A DNA stretch of 33,263 bases from Phytophthora quininea (taxonomy: Eukaryota > Oomycota > Peronosporomycetes > Peronosporales > Peronosporaceae). This document shows, piece after piece, positions 27,357-33,263 of the stretch. The stretch is taken from NCBI GenBank assembly GCA_011947345.1, contig JAAVTG010000481.1:1-33263 (forward strand), read 5' to 3'. Position 1 is the first letter of the stretch. Each line of letters begins with the position of its first letter. A program made the translations under genes and the position numbers. The notes beneath the pieces are model-generated. The model did no database searches and was not told the DNA's origin. It saw only the letters and a list, made by a program, of their open reading frames with translations.

Positions 27357-28237
27357 TGTAATAAACCCCGTGGTGGCAACGACCGTAACCCGGATCGCCA
27401 TGGCCAGAACCAGGAAAAGACGTACGTGGAGGTGGACGCCGAAGACGGATGCTGCGACGAGCAGTAGAGTCGGGCTGACGAAAAACCGCAAGCCAGCGGC
27501 GGTTTTAGATCTCGCGACGGGTGGCGCGGAGTGACGAAAGGTAGCGACGGTTCGATGGTGTGGCCAAGAGCAGCGGCTCGAGGGCGCAGTTGATAATTTG
27601 CGCAACCGAGCGCAGGAGAGCCGAGCACAAGGAAGTTGAAAAGTCGCACAGGAGCGCACAGCAGTTGGAAGTCGCACGTGGTGACGTTAGACAGCGACAC
27701 GGACAGGAACAGCAAGCCGACACACAGGTCGGCCGGCTCACGAGCAGAAGAAGACAGCGACCAAAGGGATCGCGACGTTGCAGAGGCCCGGCGGGGAAGC
27801 TCGTCGAGGTCACGGTGAGGCCCAGCGAGGAAACTCGTTGAGGTCACGATAGGCCCAGCGGGGAAACTCGTTGAGGTCACGGTAGGCCCGGCGGGAAAAC
27901 TCGTCGAGGTCACGTTCTAGGTCCGGCGACCGCCTTGGCAGTCGTCGAGATCACGTTGGAGGGCCGGTGGTCGTAGAGATCGCCGAGCTCACGTTTGAGG
28001 ACCGGTGGTCGTAAGGATCGCTGAGTTCACGGTGGTAACAGTAGTTGAAGTCGGAACAGGTAGTTAATAGAAATTGGTGATAGCACCGGCGCGAGGAACT
28101 CAGTTGGTTCCTCGTCGGCCATCGGTTGTTGGAGAGTTACGTTGAGAGGGGAAGGAGAAGCTCGAACCCGTCGGAAAGCGGGGTCAGCATCTGAGCGCGA
28201 CTGCCCCAGGAGCGGGGGTAATCAAGAGCTCATTACA
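27357..28237 (+). repeat. Gypsy 3' LTR (881 bases)
   Basis: It is the same sequence as 18047-18927 as far as I can see, including the tandem units (here 27792-27926). It is followed by the CGTT target copy at 28238-28241. Confidence 0.97.
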
Positions 28238-28284
28238 CGTTATTTGTTGACGCCACCACGAATGTGTGGTATGGATTAAGAAAG

Positions 28285-28836
28285 TTAACCGCTTTCGGGG
28301 GCTCCTGCGTACAGGTCTCGAGTACCAAGCAATCTGCTTGGTTGTCCACCCGCTGGAGACCGCGCTAGTGTGCAGCGTTTGCGGCGGCAATGGTTGCTGC
28401 TTCCGCTCGGGGCGATGACTCCACGAGCTTCACTTCGTCGGTTTGCCGCGGTTCCGGTAGGCAGACTTGATCTAGGGAGCATCTTGATCGTGGAGCGCGA
28501 AGTCGCGTTGGTTCCGGCCCCAAGTAGAGCCACAATCTGCGTGGTCAGCCCAGTATCGTCGTCCTGCGAGCCACTGCCAGCGTTGTTCGTCACCATTCGC
28601 TTGATGGTGTCCACTAGCGTCTTTTTGTCTTGGTCGCTGAACACGAGAATGTTGCTGCGTGAGATCACCACGTTGTTGCCCGAGACCGTCGCGGTGGTGT
28701 TCGTAACGCTGCTCCCGGGCTGCTCGAGGTCGGCAGCAGCAGAAATATCGGCAGGCGGTGAGTTCGTCAAATGCGACCCGTCGCAGACCGCGAGCGTAGC
28801 AGCCAGCAGAGTTAAATTCGACAGGAAGTGCTGCAT
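28285..28836 (-). CDS. Small secreted protein, unknown function
   Basis: ATG 28836 gives 183 residues beginning MQHFLSNLTLLAATLAVCDG, a clear signal peptide with likely cleavage around residue 20. The frame is open upstream of this ATG, but the signal peptide decides the start. The mature part is Asn/Thr/Ser-rich with an NNVVISRSNILVFSDQDKK stretch, possible N-glycosylation sites (NTT, NAT) and a basic tail with two cysteines near CRRKRC. No RxLR-dEER or other effector motif is visible and the family is not recognised. The C-terminal third looks less natural and may have drifted. The Gypsy 3' LTR ends 47 bases beyond its stop. The ammonium transporter lies about 200 bases upstream on the same strand. 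Confidence 0.5.
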   Translation of the reverse strand: MQHFLSNLTLLAATLAVCDGSHLTNSPPADISAAADLEQPGSSVTNTTATVSGNNVVISRSNILVFSDQDKKTLVDTIKRMVTNNAGSGSQDDDTGLTTQIVALLGAGTNATSRSTIKMLPRSSLPTGTAANRRSEARGVIAPSGSSNHCRRKRCTLARSPAGGQPSRLLGTRDLYAGAPESG

Positions 28837-29042
28837 CTTGGTCGACAACAGTGAAGACTTGTTGCTTGTGGAGGTGCAAAGCGAAAATGCGGAAGACTTG
28901 TAATCTCCGGCGGTGATTCTTGCCCGACCATTTCGAAGAAGGACCGCCTGCAATCTCCGAGCAAAGAACAAGAAACCACAACGTTAGTCGCAATGCCTCA
29001 AACAACATTTTAGATTACTTTCTTGGAATGCAGGACATTTAC

Positions 29043-30620
29043 TTAGACGTTCTCGATCATGATCTTTTCTGTAACTTTGGGCGGCGACTCCATACTGCTG
29101 AAATCCCCGCTCGGTTCTTTGAACGGCATCATCGCCACGCCGCCATTGGTGTAATGGTTGCTGCCGTGGTTGCTGTAGTCGTAGGCCAGCCCGCCGTGGT
29201 AGGAAATGTCCAGCCCGTTGATCTCCTTCTCCTCCGACACGCGGAGCCCCACCGTGTACTTGAGCACGACCAGAATCACCATCGTCACGCAGAACGAGTA
29301 CGACGCCGCCACGCACTGCGCCACCAACTGGTACACGAACTGCATGCCGTGGCCGTAGAAGGCACCGCCCTCGATCTTCGAGTTCACGTCGGACGTGGCG
29401 AAGAGGCCGGTCAGCAAACCGCCGACGAAGCCGCAGCAGCCGTGCACGGCAAACACGTCCAGCGTGTCGTCGTAGCGCAGCAGGTTCTTGACCTGCACGG
29501 CGCAGAAGCCCGTGATGGCTCCGACGATGCCGAAGATCAGCGCTGCCCACGGGTAGACGTATCCGGAGCCGGGCGTGATAGTGACCATGCCGGCCACGGC
29601 CCCGCAAGCCGCGCCACACGGATCGATCTTGCGGTTGACGGCGTACTCGAGGATGACCCACGTGAGGAAGCCCGCGGACGCCGACAGGTGCGTGTTGAGC
29701 GCCGCCGCCACGGCCAGTCCGTCTGCGGCCGCCGCCGAGCCGCCGTTGAAGCCGAACCAGCCGAACCAGAGGAAGGTGCAGCCCAGCAGCACGAGTGGCA
29801 CGTTGTGCGGCTTCATGGGCTCGCCGTGGTTGTAGCGCTTGCCCACCATGAGCGCGGCGGCCAGCGCGCCGAAGCCCGCCGACACGTGGATGACGGTGCC
29901 GCCGCCAAAGTCGAGCGCGCCCATGCGGCCCTCCCAGCCCAGCGCTGCGGCGGCCCACGCGTCGTTGATCTTCATGGACCAGATCCAGTAAACGAGCGGG
30001 TCGTAGACGATGGATGTCCAGAGGAAGATGAAGAGCAGGAAGGTGCCGAACTTCATGCGGCCCACGATGCCGCCGCTGAGCTCCGCGGGTGTCACGGCCG
30101 CGAACTGCGTCTCGAAGAAGGCGTACAGCAGGTGCGGGATGCCCGTGCCGTACGTGCCACTGGGCGTCTCGTCCACGTTGTTGTAGCCCGCCCAGCCGAA
30201 GATGCCGTGCGAGCCGAAGCTGGCCGAGTAGCCGAAGGCCCAGAACTGCACTGTGACCAACGCCATGCTCACGAACGACATCATCATGGTGTTGGAGGCC
30301 ATGTCCTCGCCGGCGAGTCCGGCGTAGAAGAAGGCCACGCCCGGCGTCATGAGCATCACCAGCGCGCTGGACATGAGCATCCACGCCGTGTTGCCCGAGT
30401 CGACGGCCTGCCCGTAGTCGGCGCTGGCCTTCATGCCTTGGTTTCGGTAGTCGACGCACTCGTTGGTGGTCGTGTCGAGATACTGCGAGTCGAGGCAGGT
30501 GACGGTGGTGTTGGTCGTGTTGCTAGCGGTGGTGCCTTGAGCGGAGACCGAAGCAGAGACAAGCGCTACCACAACGACCAACCGTGCCAGCCTCGCTGCT
30601 GTTGCCGACCGGCGCTGCAT
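29043..30620 (-). CDS. AMT: Ammonium transporter (Amt/Mep/Rh family)
   Basis: The gene is one exon of 525 codons, intact. It starts MQRRSATAARLARLVVVVAL, a signal peptide as in many Amt proteins, with a Cys pair (C42, C55) in the outer N-terminal region. About eleven membrane segments follow. Family landmarks are PGVAFFYAGL (residues 93-102), SIVYDPLVYWIW (203-214), DFGGGTVIHVSAGF with pore His 245, and AVHGCCGFVGGLLTGLFA with pore His 393. The C-tail holds GLDISYHGGLAYDY, the conserved gating segment. The VYW after the first pore block replaces the commoner HW. The protein carries ammonium across the plasma membrane as a trimer. Strong G/C at third positions and the absence of frame breaks contrast with the neighbouring region. 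Confidence 0.96.
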   Translation of the reverse strand: MQRRSATAARLARLVVVVALVSASVSAQGTTASNTTNTTVTCLDSQYLDTTTNECVDYRNQGMKASADYGQAVDSGNTAWMLMSSALVMLMTPGVAFFYAGLAGEDMASNTMMMSFVSMALVTVQFWAFGYSASFGSHGIFGWAGYNNVDETPSGTYGTGIPHLLYAFFETQFAAVTPAELSGGIVGRMKFGTFLLFIFLWTSIVYDPLVYWIWSMKINDAWAAAALGWEGRMGALDFGGGTVIHVSAGFGALAAALMVGKRYNHGEPMKPHNVPLVLLGCTFLWFGWFGFNGGSAAAADGLAVAAALNTHLSASAGFLTWVILEYAVNRKIDPCGAACGAVAGMVTITPGSGYVYPWAALIFGIVGAITGFCAVQVKNLLRYDDTLDVFAVHGCCGFVGGLLTGLFATSDVNSKIEGGAFYGHGMQFVYQLVAQCVAASYSFCVTMVILVVLKYTVGLRVSEEKEINGLDISYHGGLAYDYSNHGSNHYTNGGVAMMPFKEPSGDFSSMESPPKVTEKIMIENV

Positions 30621-30996
30621 CCTGGTGGCGATGGCGATATAGTACTACAGGACGGGGTCGCTTGTGCCGCCCGAGGCAACTTCAGGAATGGGGCCATCGC
30701 CACCACCTCGTCCCCAGGCCAAAGACCGGACGCCCCGGCGGCGAGCAGATACCGCCCGACGCGAACGCCCAGCCGTTTGGGCGAGTTGCGTCCAGTTGGC
30801 TCGCACCGAAGGAAGAATGCACAAACCCCGTTGGCGCCGAGATGGACGTGCTTGTCGAGAGGCAACACCTGCAGGGGCACCGGCGACGCCACCGCGCGCT
30901 TGGAGTGCAAGGTTGACAGCTTTTTGCAAGCAAGTCCGTTAGAGCGCCCTGTTTCGAACGAACGGTTGGCTGCGAGCATTTAGTCGCCGAGATGTG
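30621..30996 (-). promoter_or_regulatory. Upstream region of the ammonium transporter
   Basis: This GC-rich stretch shows several overlapping open frames on both strands, none with a domain. It should hold the promoter of the transporter. I could not place a TATA box or an oomycete initiator with confidence. Confidence 0.4.
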
Positions 30997-31347
30997 TCAG
31001 CGAACCGGAATCGTTGGGTCGCTTTCGCGGTTGAAGTTGTCGTGCACCCTCTCAGAAGTAGTACCCCGTGCATCTCGATCGCTCTGACTCTCGATTCCGG
31101 TGCCTTCCCGGCTCAGGACTGCCTGCCAAACGCTATATCGAACCGCCGCAATGGCAAAATACACCCCCATGGCCGATTCACCAGCGTTTTGCCAGCGCCA
31201 CAGACACCCCAAGCCTTGGGCCAAGTGGAGTAGACACAGGAGAGCTATTAGTGGGCCACCCCGGTTTGCGCGCCACCAAGACGCGACGCCCATCCTGGCC
31301 CATTCCACCGACTCAGCGTCGGCCACGTCGCGCGACGCGGACCTCAT
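30997..31347 (-). CDS. Possible small membrane protein
   Basis: From ATG 31347 there are 116 codons: MRSASRDVADAESVEWARM, then a hydrophobic stretch PLIALLCLLHLAQGLG, a WRWQN turn and a second moderately hydrophobic run MGVYFAIAAVRYSVWQAVL, then a polar tail to TGA at 30997. A CCAAT-type motif (AGCCAATC at 31351) lies just upstream. The amino-acid makeup looks natural, but nothing identifies a family. It could be a shadow of GC-rich non-coding DNA. Confidence 0.3.
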   Translation of the reverse strand: MRSASRDVADAESVEWARMGVASWWRANRGGPLIALLCLLHLAQGLGCLWRWQNAGESAMGVYFAIAAVRYSVWQAVLSREGTGIESQSDRDARGTTSERVHDNFNRESDPTIPVR

Positions 31348-31356
31348 CAGAGCCAA

Positions 31357-31762
31357 TCAAAAGTCGTTTGGTAACGACTATCAACACTTGACGTGGATAC
31401 ATCTACGAAGGGTGACTCATAGCTGGACTGCGCTGGATAAATGACCTGCCTGTCACGCGCAGCAGCACAAGCGCCCACGAAGCGATCTGTGGACTATGGC
31501 GACAAACTACTAGTAGGGCCGCCGAGCGCACCGAAATGCACTGTGTTTAACAGCTCTCTTCGACAGCAGACACAGTGATGATCGCGGCAACGATGGCATC
31601 GTTACGATGCAGGCAGTACTCCACCCCCCTGACGTATCGCTGTGAATTTCTACTTGGGAAGCTCTGCGGGACGAACAGGAATACAAAACGTGGTTCATTT
31701 CAATACAAAACCCTCGTATGATAGCGATGCTAGCTAGCCTTGTGATCCCAGGCTCGAGCAGC
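31357..31762. other. Intergenic, no gene recognised
   Basis: Only short frames are present. It lies 3' of the alcohol dehydrogenase remnant and 5' of the possible small membrane protein, both on the minus strand. A small palindrome, GATGGCATCG, occurs near 31595. Confidence 0.4.
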
Positions 31763-32458
31763 CTAGTTCTCCAGCACCACACGGTAGCGGACGCGGCCCT
31801 CGCGAACCATGTCCAGACCCTCGTTCACCTTGGACATGGGCAGCTTCTGGATGATCGGGCGCACGTTCCTCTTGGACGCCAGTTCCAGCATGTCCTTGAT
31901 GTCCTGGATGCTGCCGATGCAGCTGCCGCGCACGCGCACCGAGCGGGGCACCAGCAGGAACGGGACGAACTTCACCTCGTCGTCCGGCAGACCCACCATG
32001 ATGAGGGTGCCGCGCTTGCGCACGAGGCTCAGGTACAGGTTGTACGGCATGTTCTTGGCGTCGGCCGTCAGGATGAGGTAGTCCACCGAGTTGGCGGCCT
32101 TCTTCTGGTCCTCCTCGTCACTCAGGTTGTAGAACTCCTCGGCGCCCAGAGCGCGGATCTCCTGCTCCTTGCTGGCGGAGCGAGAGAACGCGACGGGGAC
32201 GGCGTCCAGCGCCTTGATGAACTGGATGGCGAGGTGGCCCAGGCCGCCAATGCCGATCACACCCACGCGGTCGCCCGCCTTCACGCCCTCCTGCTTCAGC
32301 GGCGTGTACACCGTCACACCGGCGCACATGAGCGGCGCGGCGACGTCGGACGGGATGTTCTCAGGCACCTTGAAGGCGTAGTTGCTGTCCAGCCGGATGT
32401 ACTCGGCGTAGCCGCCGTACGTCTTGGCGCCATCCTTGGACGTGGCGTCGAACGCAGA
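31763..32458 (-). pseudogene. Zinc alcohol dehydrogenase (cinnamyl-type), 5'-truncated
   Basis: The minus-strand frame is intact from about 32458 to TAG/TAA at 31763, some 230 residues. It begins inside the protein at FDATSKDGAKTYGGYAEYI. Visible blocks are APLMCAGVTVYTPLK (the late zinc-ligand Cys), VGVIGIGGLGHLAIQFIKAL (NAD(P)-binding GxGGLG), FSRSASKEQEIRALGAEEF and GTLIMVGLPDDE. The missing ~140 N-terminal residues would hold the first catalytic Cys, the GHE motif and the four-Cys structural zinc site, so the product cannot be an active dehydrogenase. Upstream of 32458 the sequence changes abruptly to AT-rich DNA. An unseen first exon is unlikely, since only ~370 bases separate it from the next gene. 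Confidence 0.85.
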
Positions 32459-32820
32459 TTGGATTAGCGGGAAAAATCGAGTATTAGGATTATTGATACA
32501 AGTACTGCTACTGATATTGATACACCGCGATACTTTTGAAAAATTGAGAGCCCTGTAGTAGTATTAGTCAAATTGTATTAATACTTTGATGATACTTTGA
32601 GCGGTGAAACGTCTGAAGAAGTTGTTGCGGAGACGAGCGTCAAGAACCTGTGATTTTATCAATAGCAGTGAAGACTTGTCAGGTGTTTGTGACTCAAGAA
32701 TGTGAACAGGCGCGCTCGAACTGGCCATGGCTCGTATAAAAGAACTGGATGGCCGCCCAGAGATGGTGTGCATCTGATAAGTTTCACATAGCTAATCACC
32801 TCATACTCGCCCGTCCTCGA
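32459..32820. other. AT-rich segment with repeated GATAC motifs
   Basis: Composition drops sharply at 32459. GATAC occurs at least five times between 32490 and 32600 (for example ATTGATACAAGTAC and CACCGCGATACTTTTG). It resembles the end of a transposon rather than host sequence. The right half (from ~32700) should contain the promoter of the kinase gene. No coding frame is supported. Confidence 0.4.
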
Positions 32821-32862
32821 AGTGACTTCCGATTGCTTGGTTTGTTGCTCCCCCACCGCTAC

Positions 32863-33150
32863 AGCAGCCGCAAGACACGCAGCTCCAGGACCCACAGCCG
32901 ACGCGGTAGCCCCGAACCTGAACACAACGTCGCCACCACAAGAAGCAGCGCCACCCGCGCCGAAGGGAGTCCTACCACGACCACAGGGAGTCGCCACCAC
33001 CACCAGCCCAGAAAGACGGCAGTGAAGACAGTGCCGCCCACGACGACACGGTCGGAAGCTACGCCGGCAAACCTGGCGACTGCCTTCTCAACCGCTACAA
33101 GATCCTAAGAGAAGCAGGTCTGGGCACCTTCGGCCGCGTGCTCGAGTGTC
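32863..33150 (+). CDS. CLK/LAMMER-type protein kinase, first exon (partial)
   Basis: One frame gives an RS-rich start (YSSRKTRSSRTHSRRGSPEP). A one-base shift between about 32905 and 32935 leads to RHPRRRESYHDHRESPPPP, AQKDGSEDSAAHDDTVGSYA, GKPGDCLLNRYKILREAG and LGTFGRVLEC. A serine/arginine-rich head, then 'GD.l..RY.il...G.GtFGrVlEc' (glycine-rich ATP loop) is the signature of LAMMER kinases, which phosphorylate SR splicing factors. The usual GEGTFG reads GLGTFG. A 5' splice site (C|GTAAGATTTT) stands at 33150/33151 and the rest lies beyond the window or starts at its very end. The start codon is not settled. Confidence 0.65.
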
Positions 33151-33263
33151 GTAAGATTTTGCACTTCACAACTCAACTACTAGGGGTTCCAAAAGAGGCG
33201 AGTTTTCGTTGCCTATTCACATTTCATTATCAATTCATCTTTAAAGGTCCCAACTGATAGGAA
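33151..33263 (+). other. First intron of the kinase gene (open at the right edge)
   Basis: It starts GTAAGA and is AT-rich and free of coding sense. A possible acceptor, CTGATAG|GAA, lies three bases from the window end; if used, the intron is 110 bases. This cannot be confirmed without the next exon. Confidence 0.5.

Larger units (their letters stand above)
18047..28237 (+). mobile_element. Ty3/Gypsy LTR retrotransposon, recent insertion
   Basis: The element is 10,191 bases with 881-base LTRs at 18047-18927 and 27357-28237. Comparing them line by line I saw no difference. The ends are TGTAAT...ATTACA and a CGTT duplication flanks the element. The internal order is gag with zinc knuckle, protease, reverse transcriptase, RNase H, integrase (Gypsy order). 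The coding region is split into several frames by single-base changes, so the copy may be defective, moved in trans, or affected by sequencing errors. It landed between a reductase pseudogene and a secreted-protein gene. Confidence 0.97.

Noticed and set aside
27095..27913. 272-codon minus-strand frame across the integrase end and the 3' LTR, with a repeated TSTSFPAGP peptide
   Set aside because: The repeat only reflects the tandem units of the LTR read backwards, and the rest is antisense to integrase.
28984..30459. 491-codon minus-strand frame inside the ammonium transporter
   Set aside because: It is an alternative frame of the same GC-rich gene and is Arg/Gly/His-rich without motifs.
28920..30983. 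687-codon plus-strand open frame opposite the ammonium transporter
   Set aside because: It is an antisense shadow. The strong G/C bias at third positions of the transporter removes stops on the other strand, and the translation is low-complexity His/Arg/Val/Ala-rich with no domain.
31718..32467. 249-codon plus-strand frame opposite the alcohol dehydrogenase
   Set aside because: It is a shadow of the dehydrogenase coding frame; the translation is rich in His, Val, Leu and Ala with no fold signature.

Overview
This window looks like a stretch of an oomycete nuclear genome, most likely Phytophthora or a close relative. The support is a GC-rich host gene with one 73-base GT-AG intron, oomycete-style Gypsy, Copia, MULE and Harbinger transposase families, and host genes for an ammonium transporter, an alcohol dehydrogenase and a LAMMER-type kinase. 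I worked from translated reading frames and family knowledge only; no database search was run.

Region by region. Positions 1-1490 hold little apart from a doubtful gag-like relic. Positions 1491-7230 carry a decayed Polinton/Maverick-type integrase on the plus strand, split by a complete but dead Copia retrotransposon on the minus strand (2032-6784). The Copia has 234-base LTRs that differ at about 14 positions. Next comes a remnant of a Polinton virion-type gene on the minus strand (7767-8290). Positions 8600-12700 are a graveyard: two signal-peptide relics, a Harbinger (HARBI1-like) transposase fragment, a MULE transposase relic, a cluster of short palindromes and a tRNA-like or SINE relic. 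Positions 13716-14469 are an intact spliced gene for a four-helix membrane protein. It is flanked by two diverged copies of one ~180-base segment (13437-13620 and 15473-15650). A serine-rich, partly broken coding region (15755-16618) and an aldo/keto reductase (Kv-beta-like) pseudogene (16868-17848) follow.

A 10.2-kb Gypsy element fills 18047-28237. Its 881-base LTRs show no difference by eye and it has a 4-base target duplication, so it looks like a recent insertion. Even so, its gag-pol is split by several single-base frame changes, nearly all in the deletion direction and at short homopolymer runs. Beyond it are a small secreted-protein gene, an intact ammonium transporter, a possible small membrane protein, a 5'-truncated zinc alcohol dehydrogenase and, at the right edge, the first exon of a CLK/LAMMER kinase running out of the window.

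The genes do not form one pathway. The main stories are nested mobile elements of different ages, the footprint of a virus-like Polinton in an oomycete, and a repeated single-base-loss pattern. That pattern should be settled (assembly error or biology) before any gene here is called broken.
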